From: an uncultured Lachnospira sp.
GTDB taxonomy: Bacteria; Bacillota; Clostridia; Lachnospirales; Lachnospiraceae
Assembly (NCBI GenBank): GCA_910589305.1
Contig: CAJUTV010000009.1
Span: forward strand, 1 to 64,000
Reading direction: 5' to 3'
DNA length: 64,000 nt
This document shows, piece after piece, positions 19,069 through 28,985 of this stretch. How positions within the stretch are numbered: the stretch's first letter is position 1; each line of letters starts with the position of its first letter. The notes below the pieces were generated by a model, which saw nothing but the letters and a program-made list of their open reading frames with translations, was not told where the DNA came from and did not search any database. A program made the position numbers and the translations under genes.

Positions 19069-19881
19069 ATGATGATTTTTTATATTATTGATGTATTATT
19101 AATATTAGTGAGTTGTCCAATTATAGTAGCCGCTTTTTGGGGTTGTGGCATCCTGATGAAAAAATTATTTTTTCATAAACAAGTGGATTTATCTGATGTT
19201 GTGTTTAGCAAGGATAGGATTGAGCAATTAGAGAAAAGCAATGCGGATGAGGAGAGTAACTTTGTCTCAATACGTGAGGCTGTTGCAGTATCAGACTATC
19301 GCAATCAAAGACAACTGATGATGAATATTTTAAAAAGAGATACGAAAAAAACACTGGGTTCGCTGTCTTATGCGTTAAACAGTGAAGATTCGGAGACATC
19401 ACACTATGCAGCTTCTGCACTTGGTGATGAGCTGGGCATCTTTCGTAATAAGGTTCATAAGCTTCATAAAATTGTAAGAGAGTACGGGGAAGCAGGAAAA
19501 GATGCCTGTGAGTTGATAGAGACTATTTACAGCACAGTCAAACAAGATGTATTTCCACCAACAGAATATAAGCAGTTGGTAGAAATTGTAGATGATACGT
19601 TAGATATTATGGAAGAAAAATATCAAGAATGTTTGCAGCCTGAATATTATGAGTGGGTTGTTGAATTATTGCTTGATATTTCAGAATATGACAAGGCATT
19701 TAAATGGTGTGGTCAAGCACGAAATCGATACAAAGAAGAACTGATAACATATAAATGCTATTTTCGGTATTATTATAGTATAGGGGACGGAGAAATGTTC
19801 TTAAGCACATTGGAGGAATTAAAGAAGGTTGATGTTACTATTGACAGTGATACTTTAGAGCTTTTTAGAACATTTAGTTAA
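19069..19881 (+). CDS. pelE: PelE-like membrane-anchored helical repeat protein
   Basis: This 270-residue protein has one or two N-terminal membrane segments (3-35), then an all-helical part with TPR-like pairs. The segment SDYRNQRQLMMNILKRD near residue 82 and ETSHYAASAL near residue 110 match the conserved core of PelE, which joins PelD, PelF and PelG in the inner-membrane complex. The position between pelD and the rest supports the call. ATG codons stand at 19069 and 19072; the second has better spacing to the GAGGG site, so the true protein may be one residue shorter. Confidence 0.75.
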   Translation: MMIFYIIDVLLILVSCPIIVAAFWGCGILMKKLFFHKQVDLSDVVFSKDRIEQLEKSNADEESNFVSIREAVAVSDYRNQRQLMMNILKRDTKKTLGSLSYALNSEDSETSHYAASALGDELGIFRNKVHKLHKIVREYGEAGKDACELIETIYSTVKQDVFPPTEYKQLVEIVDDTLDIMEEKYQECLQPEYYEWVVELLLDISEYDKAFKWCGQARNRYKEELITYKCYFRYYYSIGDGEMFLSTLEELKKVDVTIDSDTLELFRTFS

Positions 19882-19900
19882 AAATAGGCAGGTTTATCTG

Positions 19901-22288
19901 ATGGGAGTAATCAATGCGTTTCAATCAATCTTAATATTATTTTTATATACATTTGTTGTAGTGATAATACCCAGTCTGATTTTGGGAAAAAGGTTTGCAA
20001 ATAGAAGATTTGTCCACCGTTTTATGATTTATTTGACTGTTGGTAATATATATATTATTAATATTGTATTTTTATTACAATTAATGAAGATATCGAATAA
20101 AACAACATTGATATTGGCTTCTTTTGGGGTAGAACTTATTATTTATGTTATTATCAAGCGAAAAAAAATAGGCACAGGAATTGTAAATATATTTGATGTT
20201 CTTGATAAGCATGTGAGAGGAACGCTTGGAGCAAAAAGTTTAAAGACCATTATATGGTCTGCCTTAAAAAAAATAATCATTGCATATGCTAAAAAAATTT
20301 GGAAATTTATTAAAACGTATAATATAGAATTGATATTTAGTACACTTTTAGTATTGATTATTAGTTATTTTTATGGAACAAACAGTCTGGTTAATTATGG
20401 TTATGGTGCTTCGGATTTGCCAGTACATAATTATTGGATTAATGGAATGTCTCAAAATAAAGTATTTATAGCAGGCGTGTATCCGCATGGATTTCATTGT
20501 ATTATTTATTATTTACATGAAGTTTTTGGCATAGATACTTATATTTTATTGAGACTGTTTACATTGACAAGTGTTCTTTATATACATTTAGCGTTGTTTG
20601 CTACAATTAAGGGCTTGACAAAATCAAGATATTCTTCTTATGCTGCTGTTATTATATATGTAGTTGTTGATTATTTAAATTCTGGCTGTTATTCAAGATA
20701 TATTGCCGATTTGCCGCAGGAATACGGCATGATATTTATTATGCCAACCATATATTTTTTAATTCAATTCTTTTTTTATGAAAAAGAAAATACCAAGAGT
20801 TTAAAGTGGGATAAAGTAGATTACAACACAAAAAAGATTTGGAATAAAATACGATATCAATTTCGATATAGAAATATGTATGATATGTATGGCAGAGAAA
20901 GTTTATTTTTTGCTGCATTAAGCTTTTCATTGACAATTGCCATACACTTTTATGGAACATTTATTGCGGGATTGTTTTGTATAGCAATTGTTGCTGCATT
21001 TTTTGACCGATTTATCCGACCTAGATATATGTTAAAATTGATGACAGCATTTATAATAGGCGTACTTATTGCTGTTCTTCCTATGGCAGTTTCCATTATG
21101 CAGGGAAATAAAATGCAAGGCTCTATAGGATGGGGATTAAATATTATTAATTCCAGTAAAAGTGATACAACAGGACAAGACAATAATGTAAACAATAATA
21201 TAAATAATTCATCATCAAATAATACACAGCAAAATACAAATAATGGACAAAATCCAGTGCAAGGAGACAATACAGATACGACCAATATAAACAATGGGAC
21301 AGAAAGTACAAAACCATCAAAAAGCTTTGGAGAGAAAGTCGTTGATTTATGTTTTAGAGCATTTCAAGCTTTAGTTAGCGGTGTTGATTCTTATGTTGTT
21401 AACAAATATGCGTTGGTATATGTGATACTGATGCTTGCAGGCAGTCTGCTTATGATATTGTTTGGCATAGGTTTAAAACTGGCAAAACAATATATATATG
21501 GCTCAAGTTATATCACAATAGTGATAGGAAATTTATTGATACATGTTATGTTTATATCCCCAATATTTGGTTTGCCCGCTTTAATGGACCAAAGCCGCTG
21601 TAGAATTTATATGATGTATTGTATGACTGCTTTTGCGGGCATGTTTTTAGATATTGTGACAGGGATTATACATGATATTATAAAAGATTCGCGCGTACAT
21701 AATATTTTTTCTTTAGAAAGAGGCGTTATTGTATGTATTGTATTGATTGTTATATTTGGTATCAGACCTCCTGCAAGAATTTCGGAGGGAATGACACTTG
21801 AAAGAAATGGTGCAATTCAATGTTTATATAATATTATGAAGGAACATGAAGATGGAACATGGACGATTGTATCAGCAAATGATGAATTTCGTATGATAGA
21901 TGATAGAGGCTGGCATGTGGAAATTTATGAATTTTTAAAGAAACAAAAAAGGGCGAATCGATATAATATTCCAACAAAGTATGTCTATTTCTTTGTAGAA
22001 AAGAAGCCTGTCGATTATATGAAAGAACATGATAAAAGCGGAAGTATGGTGTCAAGACAACATGCAAGCGAGTATCTTCCGGATGCGGCATCTGGAATTA
22101 GCATTTATACAGATGGATTAAGATTAATGATAATGTCTAAGATGTATTACTGGGCAAATGAATATATGCGGTTATATCCAAACGATTTCACAATTTATTA
22201 TGAAGATAATGAATTTATTTGTTATAAATTAATTCAAAATACATCTAATTTAAATAATTTGATTATTGATTATGGATATAATGAATAA
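19901..22288 (+). CDS. Large multi-pass membrane protein, possible GT-C glycosyltransferase or polymerase
   Basis: This 795-residue protein has about twelve membrane segments. The first large outside loop carries SDLPVHNYWING near residue 168, an Asp near the first loop as in GT-C enzymes. A loop around residues 415-475 is very rich in Asn, Thr and Ser and looks like an exposed flexible linker. The C-terminal 170 residues are soluble-looking and include VSANDEFRMIDD, as in the periplasmic domain of some GT-C proteins. I do not recognise a named family with certainty. It lies inside the Pel-like operon between pelE and the PelA-like gene, so a role in making, lipid-linking or exporting the glycan is likely. 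Confidence 0.6.
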   Translation: MGVINAFQSILILFLYTFVVVIIPSLILGKRFANRRFVHRFMIYLTVGNIYIINIVFLLQLMKISNKTTLILASFGVELIIYVIIKRKKIGTGIVNIFDVLDKHVRGTLGAKSLKTIIWSALKKIIIAYAKKIWKFIKTYNIELIFSTLLVLIISYFYGTNSLVNYGYGASDLPVHNYWINGMSQNKVFIAGVYPHGFHCIIYYLHEVFGIDTYILLRLFTLTSVLYIHLALFATIKGLTKSRYSSYAAVIIYVVVDYLNSGCYSRYIADLPQEYGMIFIMPTIYFLIQFFFYEKENTKSLKWDKVDYNTKKIWNKIRYQFRYRNMYDMYGRESLFFAALSFSLTIAIHFYGTFIAGLFCIAIVAAFFDRFIRPRYMLKLMTAFIIGVLIAVLPMAVSIMQGNKMQGSIGWGLNIINSSKSDTTGQDNNVNNNINNSSSNNTQQNTNNGQNPVQGDNTDTTNINNGTESTKPSKSFGEKVVDLCFRAFQALVSGVDSYVVNKYALVYVILMLAGSLLMILFGIGLKLAKQYIYGSSYITIVIGNLLIHVMFISPIFGLPALMDQSRCRIYMMYCMTAFAGMFLDIVTGIIHDIIKDSRVHNIFSLERGVIVCIVLIVIFGIRPPARISEGMTLERNGAIQCLYNIMKEHEDGTWTIVSANDEFRMIDDRGWHVEIYEFLKKQKRANRYNIPTKYVYFFVEKKPVDYMKEHDKSGSMVSRQHASEYLPDAASGISIYTDGLRLMIMSKMYYWANEYMRLYPNDFTIYYEDNEFICYKLIQNTSNLNNLIIDYGYNE

Positions 22289-22390
22289 TTGTTGCTAATA
22301 TGTGGACTTTTGTGCCAAAGCGTCACAAATAAGATTTGATGCGACAATAGTGTGTAATTTGTGTGCTGTGCTTTAGAATGGAGGGCTTCT

Positions 22391-24226
22391 ATGGATAAGG
22401 GAAATATTACAAAAAGAGTATACTTTACAGTAAGCATTGTAATGTTGCTTATTTTGTTTATGTTTCAATTTTCGGGCATTATAAGAAGAAAATATAATGA
22501 TTATGATATTAATACATATGCTGCGGATACAAAGACGACATTTACAAGAAGCGGTGCATATTTACCTGCGACAGATGAAAGAAAAGTGACGAATGGCAAC
22601 ACAAGATATGTCTCTTTTGTCGGCGATATTGACAGTGATTGTGGAATTACAGTCTATGAGTGGTGCAGATATACAAAGAGAAATTTATGTATGTATACAA
22701 CATTGGAAGATGTAACCATTAATGAACATAATTTGCCGCAGGCTTTATTAGTTGACGCTAAGTTTATCAATTTTTCCAAGCAGCTTGACAAGCTTCAATC
22801 TTTTGCGGATATGGGAATTACTGTTGTGTTTTGTACGTTGCCTTCCTATGATGATTTTCTTGGGAATACATTGTTGAGAGATTTTTGCGGTATATCTTTA
22901 GTTGCCCAAAATATTAAGACAGTAGGATATAAATTATATGAAGGCTTCTTGTTTGGCGGCGAAACATGGTATTTGCCAGAAAATAAAGAGCAGGAAGAGA
23001 TGTATCAGGATTTAAAATTAGAGGTTCCTTGGTATCAGACCACAAACAGCACAAAAACGTATATGTCAGCGATTGTTGACCCTAGCAGATATGAATATCT
23101 AAAAAATGAAGAGCAGCCTCCAGTTGTATGGAGCAAGAGGCATGAAAATGGGTATGTATTTTGTATTAATGGCGGATTGATGGAAGATATTTCTGGTATT
23201 GCCATTCTTGACTGTATTATGTATGAAACACACGATTATGAAATATATCCTGTTGTTGATGCAGAGACTTTTGTAATTAATGCGTATCCATTACTTTCCT
23301 TTGAAAATGATGATACCATTAAAAAGTTTTATTCAAGAAATATGGAGTCTATGCTTACAAATTTAATGTGGCCAGAGATATCTAATTTAATTGATGCTGT
23401 TGGCTCTAAAGCAACGTTTATGCCTGCTTTGCAATTGCAATATAAAGATGATATACAGCCTTCCATCAGCTCTTTATTTTATTTTTTCCGCCTGATGAAT
23501 GAAAAAAGCGCAGAGGCAGGACTTACTACAACAAGAAGAGATAATATTTCAGTAAAAGACAAGATAGAAGCTGATTATAATACGTATAATAGTTATTTAA
23601 ATAATTATAGTTTTTTAAGTATTATGTCAAAGCGTTCAGAAGTTCAAGAAATTCTTGATAATCACTCATCAATATTTAAAAATTTAAGGACGATTGTAGC
23701 CCAAAAAAGTGATGGCAATGCGCCTTTGTTCGCTTATGGAACAGAAGATATCCTTATTCTTGACAGTTTGATTAATGGAAGACATTACACTTATTTTAAT
23801 GATTACAGACAAAAATGTTTTTATACAGCATTGGCATATACGGGTATAGAATTGGATATGTCTAATGAATATTATCCAGACGATGAAAAAAAATTGTGGG
23901 ATAAAAGTATAAAGCAGATATCAACAGCATTAACATTGTATACAAAAAGTAATGGGTTTTTAAATAAATGTACAGTGTCTGAAGCAGATAAGTTGGTAAG
24001 AGAATTTATGGCAACAAATTATGAGTCTTCTATGCAGGAGGATACTATCCATCTTAAGGTCAATGGCAAATCGTTAGATTCAAGATTTGTGCTAAGAGTA
24101 CATAATAAAGAGATTGCTAATGTCACTGGTGCAGATTATATTAAAATTGAAGATGGTGCATATATTTTAAGAGTGTATACAAATCAACATGATGTAACCA
24201 TAGAGTTGAAGGATTATAGCAGGTAA
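22391..24226 (+). CDS. PelA/DUF2194-like membrane-anchored protein, deacetylase-like region degenerate
   Basis: This 611-residue protein has a single N-terminal membrane anchor (8-30) and an extracellular remainder. Three parts can be seen: a Rossmann-like region (55-295), a polysaccharide-deacetylase-like region starting at AYPLLSFENDD near residue 300, and a C-terminal beta domain (560-611). The layout recalls the reductase-like, deacetylase and jelly-roll parts of PelA and the DUF2194 group. The usual metal motif TFDD reads SFEND here, so catalysis is doubtful. No glycosidase domain is present. An ATG 30 bases upstream lacks a good site, while AATGGAGG lies 5 nt before 22391. Confidence 0.6.
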   Translation: MDKGNITKRVYFTVSIVMLLILFMFQFSGIIRRKYNDYDINTYAADTKTTFTRSGAYLPATDERKVTNGNTRYVSFVGDIDSDCGITVYEWCRYTKRNLCMYTTLEDVTINEHNLPQALLVDAKFINFSKQLDKLQSFADMGITVVFCTLPSYDDFLGNTLLRDFCGISLVAQNIKTVGYKLYEGFLFGGETWYLPENKEQEEMYQDLKLEVPWYQTTNSTKTYMSAIVDPSRYEYLKNEEQPPVVWSKRHENGYVFCINGGLMEDISGIAILDCIMYETHDYEIYPVVDAETFVINAYPLLSFENDDTIKKFYSRNMESMLTNLMWPEISNLIDAVGSKATFMPALQLQYKDDIQPSISSLFYFFRLMNEKSAEAGLTTTRRDNISVKDKIEADYNTYNSYLNNYSFLSIMSKRSEVQEILDNHSSIFKNLRTIVAQKSDGNAPLFAYGTEDILILDSLINGRHYTYFNDYRQKCFYTALAYTGIELDMSNEYYPDDEKKLWDKSIKQISTALTLYTKSNGFLNKCTVSEADKLVREFMATNYESSMQEDTIHLKVNGKSLDSRFVLRVHNKEIANVTGADYIKIEDGAYILRVYTNQHDVTIELKDYSR

Positions 24227-24341
24227 CATTAGATAATGGTTAAAATATCTGTAATCAAATGATTGGTTTTGTGCGATTATAGAAGGAGTTTAACAATTAT
24301 CTAATAAACAAGAATAATGGAAAGGAATACAGTTATAAAAT

Positions 24342-25775
24342 ATGAAGATATGTATTATAGCCGAAGGCTGTTATCCTTATGTTGTAGGTGGTGTATCTGG
24401 TTGGATTAACAGTTTAATAACATCTTTTCCAGAACATGAATTTATCATGTTAGCCATTATATCAGACCGCAGTGTAAGCGCAAAATTTAAATATACATTG
24501 CCAGACAATTTGACACAAGTTTATGAGGTTTATCTTAATGACAGTGAGTGGGTGAATAAGGTTAAAAAAAGTTATAAAGATGCAAGACTATCACCTAAAA
24601 ATGTAAAGGCATTAGAGTCACTTGTACTTGGAGTTGAAACGGATTGGGAGACATTGACATACTTGTTTCAAAGTAAGAAAGTTTCTATTGATAATCTTTT
24701 GATGGGACCTGATTTTTTAAATTGTGTTATGGCAAATTATAAAAGCGGTTATTCTGAAATGGTATTTTCTGATTTTTTGTGGACGATGCGTTCTATGTAT
24801 CTTCCGCTATTACTGGCAATGCAGTCTGATATACCAAAGGCAGATATATATCATTGTGTGGCTACAGGGTATTCAGGCGTACTTGGCTCTATGGCAAAAA
24901 TTCTTTATCCAAAGAGTAAACTTTTGATTTCGGAACATGGTATTTATACCAGAGAACGAGAAGAAGAAGTTATACGAGCTTCATGGATAGATGGAATATA
25001 TAAAGACATATGGATTAAGCAGTTTCGGAAAATGTCGCTTTTTGCATATGAAAAAGCAGATAAGGTAACTTCACTGTATGCAAGAGCAAGAGAATTGCAG
25101 ATTGAATTGGGTTGTCCTGAAGAAAAAACGATTATTACACCAAATGGCATTGACCCAAACCGCTTTGTCAATGTCCCTTCTAAAAGTCCAGATGATACAT
25201 TTATTAATATTGGCGCAATTCTTCGAGTTACCCCTATTAAAGATGTAAAAACGCTTATTATGGCATTTGGGTATGCAAAAAATAATAATTCAAAATTGAA
25301 ATTGTGGATTATGGGACCAACAGATGAAGATGAAGAATATGCAAAAGAATGTTTTGACCTTGTTGATACAATGAATATTAAAGATATTGTTTTTACAGGA
25401 AGAATAAATATTATTGATTATATCGGCAAGATGGATTATACCATTTTGACAAGTATCAGTGAGGGACAGCCATTGACTATTATAGAAAGTTATGCTGTAC
25501 ATAAGCCAGTTATCGCTACTGATGTAGGGAATTGTTATGGTTTAATATATGGTGAGGACGATGGTATTGGACAATCTGGAATTTTAACACATATTATGAA
25601 TGTAGAAGAAATAAAGGATGCCATGCTTTTTTTAGCTGAAAATGAAGATATCCGAAAGCAGTATGGTGATAATGGCTACAATCGGTATAAAAATAAATAT
25701 ACTATTGGAGCGATGAAACAGACCTATCGCAATATTTATGAGGAGTTGGAAAGAATTGGTAAACAGACATCATAG
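24342..25775 (+). CDS. pelF: PelF glycosyltransferase (GT4)
   Basis: This is the cytosolic glycosyltransferase that polymerises the Pel backbone from UDP-sugars. The 477 residues begin with the PelF hallmark AEGCYPYVVGGVSGW at residues 7-21. The GT4 nucleotide-binding end is complete: a TPNGID segment near residue 266 and the EX7E motif (EGQPLTIIE) near residues 373-381. Length is normal. The start is preceded by GGAAAGG at the longer spacing common in this genome. pelG follows 48 bases later, and the two proteins form the synthase-transport core together with PelD and PelE. Confidence 0.93.
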   Translation: MKICIIAEGCYPYVVGGVSGWINSLITSFPEHEFIMLAIISDRSVSAKFKYTLPDNLTQVYEVYLNDSEWVNKVKKSYKDARLSPKNVKALESLVLGVETDWETLTYLFQSKKVSIDNLLMGPDFLNCVMANYKSGYSEMVFSDFLWTMRSMYLPLLLAMQSDIPKADIYHCVATGYSGVLGSMAKILYPKSKLLISEHGIYTREREEEVIRASWIDGIYKDIWIKQFRKMSLFAYEKADKVTSLYARARELQIELGCPEEKTIITPNGIDPNRFVNVPSKSPDDTFINIGAILRVTPIKDVKTLIMAFGYAKNNNSKLKLWIMGPTDEDEEYAKECFDLVDTMNIKDIVFTGRINIIDYIGKMDYTILTSISEGQPLTIIESYAVHKPVIATDVGNCYGLIYGEDDGIGQSGILTHIMNVEEIKDAMLFLAENEDIRKQYGDNGYNRYKNKYTIGAMKQTYRNIYEELERIGKQTS

Positions 25776-25823
25776 ATATAAGACAAAGCGGAAGTATAAA
25801 CATTTGAAAAATGAGGTATAATA

Positions 25824-27260
25824 ATGGCAGGTATTGGAATAAAATTAAATAAATTTTTCGAGAAAAGCTCTGTGACTAGTTATATTGTGGGTTCAGGTTA
25901 CAGCGTTATATCAACCATAGCACCAATGTTGGTCGTTATTGGGGTTATACTGATGATGCAGGCTATATTGGGGTATAGTGATGCATCTTATAGTGACAAA
26001 CAATTATTTCAGTCCACTGTTTTATATGTATTTATATTTTCCTTGTTGGGTTCATCATTGCTTAATGCGGTGTTGTCAAAATATGTATCCGATGTCATTT
26101 TTAAAGAAGAGTATGACAGCATTATGGCGGCATTTTATTTAGGTCTTGCCTTAAATCTTATATTAGATTGTATAATGTTTATTCCATTTACAATACATGA
26201 GCATTTTGTAGGTAAAGTGGGAATCGGCTATATTCTTACTTCTATTGCTTGTTTTTTGTCCTTGTCTCTAGTGTTTTACACAATGCTTTATCTGTCACTT
26301 TGTAAAGATTATGGAAAAGTCTCTTTGTTTTATATTATTGGTATGACGATATCTGTACTTTTTTCATTATTGCTCGTTAAAGTGTTTCATGTAGAAGTAA
26401 CCTATGCAATGTTATTATCTTTAACTCTTGGCTTTTTTATTATAGCCAGTCTTGGGTATGCGCTGTTAAGGCAGTATTTTACGAAAAACAGCGGCAAATA
26501 TAAAGAGGTGTTTCTCTATATTTGTAAGTTTTGGAGATTAATATTAGCTAATTTTTTCTATACTTTAGGATTATATATACACAATTTTGTTTTTTGGAAC
26601 ACATCACTTAAAAATGTGGTGGTTAATTCTTTTGTATATGCAGAAAGTTATGATTTTGCTACGTGTATTGCCATGTTTACCAATATATCAGCATCTGTAA
26701 TCTTTGTGGCATTGGTCGAGATGCGTTTTAATGGAAGATACAAACAATATTCTGAGGCGATTATCGGAGGGCGTTTGTTGGATATTTCAAAGACAAAAAG
26801 CAGAATGTTTAGAATGCTTGCAGACCAAATAATGAGTATGGTGCGAATCCAGTTTATTATATCAACCGTTGTATTTTTGATATGTATGCTTGTATTGCAA
26901 AAATTAGGCTATAGCGGTCTGGTTATTCAACTATATCCTTGTTTGGCGGCAGGATATTTTATTATGTATATTATGTATAGTACTTTTTTGTTTTTGTATT
27001 ATTTTAATGATATTACAGGTTCACTTATCACATCATTTCTCTTTGTATTATTTACACTGATATTTAGCATTATCAGCTCAAAGCTTGATATTATATGGTA
27101 TGGTGCAGGATTAGTTATAGGTTCTTTTATTGCATGGACTTACGGATATTTTCGATTAAAGTGGCTTGAAAAAAATATTGAGTATCATATCTTTTGCAAT
27201 GGTACAATATTAGACCAAGTAGTTGGAGATAAGCCAGCTTCTAAAGTATATCAAAAATAG
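25824..27260 (+). CDS. pelG: PelG polysaccharide transporter
   Basis: This 478-residue membrane protein of the MOP/flippase-like group has about twelve segments and is thought to move the Pel chain across the membrane. The N-terminus MAGIGIKLNKFF followed by the SGYSVISTIAPML segment is the PelG hallmark. A central soluble loop (about 300-330) and the C-terminal short cytoplasmic tail are as expected. A GAGG site lies before the ATG. It is the last of the recognisable core pel genes here, and the following genes are accessory glycan genes. Confidence 0.92.
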   Translation: MAGIGIKLNKFFEKSSVTSYIVGSGYSVISTIAPMLVVIGVILMMQAILGYSDASYSDKQLFQSTVLYVFIFSLLGSSLLNAVLSKYVSDVIFKEEYDSIMAAFYLGLALNLILDCIMFIPFTIHEHFVGKVGIGYILTSIACFLSLSLVFYTMLYLSLCKDYGKVSLFYIIGMTISVLFSLLLVKVFHVEVTYAMLLSLTLGFFIIASLGYALLRQYFTKNSGKYKEVFLYICKFWRLILANFFYTLGLYIHNFVFWNTSLKNVVVNSFVYAESYDFATCIAMFTNISASVIFVALVEMRFNGRYKQYSEAIIGGRLLDISKTKSRMFRMLADQIMSMVRIQFIISTVVFLICMLVLQKLGYSGLVIQLYPCLAAGYFIMYIMYSTFLFLYYFNDITGSLITSFLFVLFTLIFSIISSKLDIIWYGAGLVIGSFIAWTYGYFRLKWLEKNIEYHIFCNGTILDQVVGDKPASKVYQK

Positions 27261-27276
27261 AAATAGGAAGGCTTAT

Positions 27277-27351
27277 GTGAAAAATAATGCGGATATACTT
27301 ATTGTTTCACAAACAAAATTCCTGCGCTATGTTTCAGAATGGAGGATTCAT
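27277..27351 (+). repeat. Leader repeat with in-frame upstream GTG start, copy 1
   Basis: GTGAAAAATAA (27277-27287) can pair with 27299-27310 with one bulged base. The GTG has its own AGGAAGG site 5 nt upstream, and the reading frame stays open into the next gene, giving a short extension that ends VSEWRIHM. The same arrangement is at 43491-43580. Confidence 0.55.
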
Positions 27352-27732
27352 ATGAATAGTGAAATTTTACGCTTATGCGTTGTTATTGTTGGTGTTCTTT
27401 TTATTACTCTTTGTTTATTGACATATATACGAAAAAATTTAACAGAAAAATTTACATGGATGTGGTTATTTTTTGGTATTATTTTAATTTTATCCGGAAT
27501 TATACCTGTGTTTTCTGATTGGATTACGACATTCAATGACAGTGGGTATATATTAGCCGCTATTATTGCTGTTATTATTGTATGGTTTATGTTTGTTGTC
27601 ACAAAGGAAATTGCACGATTAAGGCGAAGAAATCAAGAACTTGCTATGCACGTGTCTTTATTAAATCAGGAAAATGAGCGGATTTTAGCAAGGATTTCAA
27701 AGATGACAGGTGAGGATAAATCAAAAATATGA
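27352..27732 (+). CDS. DUF2304 family small membrane protein
   Basis: This 126-residue protein has three membrane segments and a C-terminal coiled coil (AMHVSLLNQENERIL), the usual shape of DUF2304. Genes of this family commonly sit beside lipid-linked-sugar GT2 enzymes, as here two genes later, but their function is unknown. The ATG at 27352 has AATGGAGG 7 nt upstream. An alternative in-frame GTG at 27277 inside the leader repeat would add 25 residues. The stop overlaps the next start by four bases. Confidence 0.75.
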   Translation: MNSEILRLCVVIVGVLFITLCLLTYIRKNLTEKFTWMWLFFGIILILSGIIPVFSDWITTFNDSGYILAAIIAVIIVWFMFVVTKEIARLRRRNQELAMHVSLLNQENERILARISKMTGEDKSKI

Positions 27733-28952
27733 AAAAAAAGATATTATTTGTTATTAATACATTGGGAAGAGCAGGTGCTGAGACTGCTTTAATAGCGTTT
27801 TTAAACAATATGGATACAAGAAAATATGATATTTATTTGTATGTAGTATTAAATCAGGGAGAGATGGTAGAGGAATTGCCATCTTATGTAAAGCTTCTCA
27901 ATAAACATTACTGCAAGGAGTCTGTGTTGTCATCAAAAGGAAAAAAGGTGTTAATAAGGGGCATCTTGAAAAAAATGTTTTTACAGGGGGCTATATTTAA
28001 AAATATTTTGTATATTATAAGTAATGCTATCAATATGATAAAAAATAAACAAGGCTTATTGTTTGATAAATTATTATGGAAAGTGGTATCTGATGGAAGT
28101 GAGCGTTTTGATAATAAATTTGATTTAGCAGTGGCTTATCTGGAAGGAGCGGCAGCATACTATGTAAGAGATTATGTCAATGCGCCAGTAAAAGTGGGAT
28201 TTATACATATTGATTATGAACTTGCAGGGTATACAAGAAAATTAGATAAAGACTGTTATAAGCACTATACAAAAATATTTACGGTCTCTGATGAGGTAAA
28301 AGAGCATTTTCTTCATATTTACCCAGATTGCAAGGATAAGACTGCCGTTTTTCATAATATGCTCAATGTAAAGTCTATAATCAGTAAATCTAAACAAAAA
28401 ATAAATGATAAGATTTTTGTAAAAGAAGATGGCAGAACACTTCTTTTGACAGTGGGAAGGCTTACAAAACAAAAGGGTTTTGATATTGCCATAAAAGCGC
28501 TTAGAATCTTAATCGAAAAAGGATATAATATCTATTGGGTGATACTTGGCGATGGACCAGAACATAGTACACTTAGCAATTTAGCGGTCAAAGAAGGGGT
28601 GTCAGGACGATTTATTTTGGCAGGGGCGAAAGAGAATCCTTATCCATATTATGTGGCAACAGATATATATGTTCACGCGACTCGATTTGAAGGCAAAAGT
28701 ATAGCCATTCAAGAAGCACAAATACTTGGCTGCCCAATTATCGCTTCCGATTGCAGCGGCAATAGAGAGCAGATAAAAAGTGGTGAAAATGGATTACTGT
28801 GCAATTTTAATCCAAAAGATATTGCAGGTGCAATAGAATCTCTTATTAAAGAGCCAACAAGAGCAAAAATATTTGGCAGAAATGCTTTAAAAGTAAAAGT
28901 TGATTATAGCAAAGAATTAGAAATGTTTGAGGCACTGTTAGAAAATCAGTAG
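27729..28952 (+). CDS. Glycosyltransferase family 4 (group 1)
   Basis: This 407-residue GT-B enzyme has the N-terminal FVINTLGRAGAETAL motif at residues 6-20, TVGRLTKQKGFDIAI near residue 240 and a complete EX7E motif (EGKSIAIQE) near residue 320, followed by GCPIIASDCSG. It would add a sugar to a lipid-linked or growing glycan in the cytosol; donor and acceptor are not predictable. It starts with a 4-base overlap on the DUF2304 gene, which supports coupled expression within the glycan operon. Confidence 0.9.
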   Translation: MKKKILFVINTLGRAGAETALIAFLNNMDTRKYDIYLYVVLNQGEMVEELPSYVKLLNKHYCKESVLSSKGKKVLIRGILKKMFLQGAIFKNILYIISNAINMIKNKQGLLFDKLLWKVVSDGSERFDNKFDLAVAYLEGAAAYYVRDYVNAPVKVGFIHIDYELAGYTRKLDKDCYKHYTKIFTVSDEVKEHFLHIYPDCKDKTAVFHNMLNVKSIISKSKQKINDKIFVKEDGRTLLLTVGRLTKQKGFDIAIKALRILIEKGYNIYWVILGDGPEHSTLSNLAVKEGVSGRFILAGAKENPYPYYVATDIYVHATRFEGKSIAIQEAQILGCPIIASDCSGNREQIKSGENGLLCNFNPKDIAGAIESLIKEPTRAKIFGRNALKVKVDYSKELEMFEALLENQ

Positions 28953-28985
28953 TTGTTTTATAATATTTACAGCATGGAGGGCGTT

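Noticed and set aside
21160..21325. Asn/Thr-rich repeat-like DNA within the GT-C-like gene
   Set aside because: It is low-complexity coding sequence in an exposed loop, not a separate repeat element or CRISPR.
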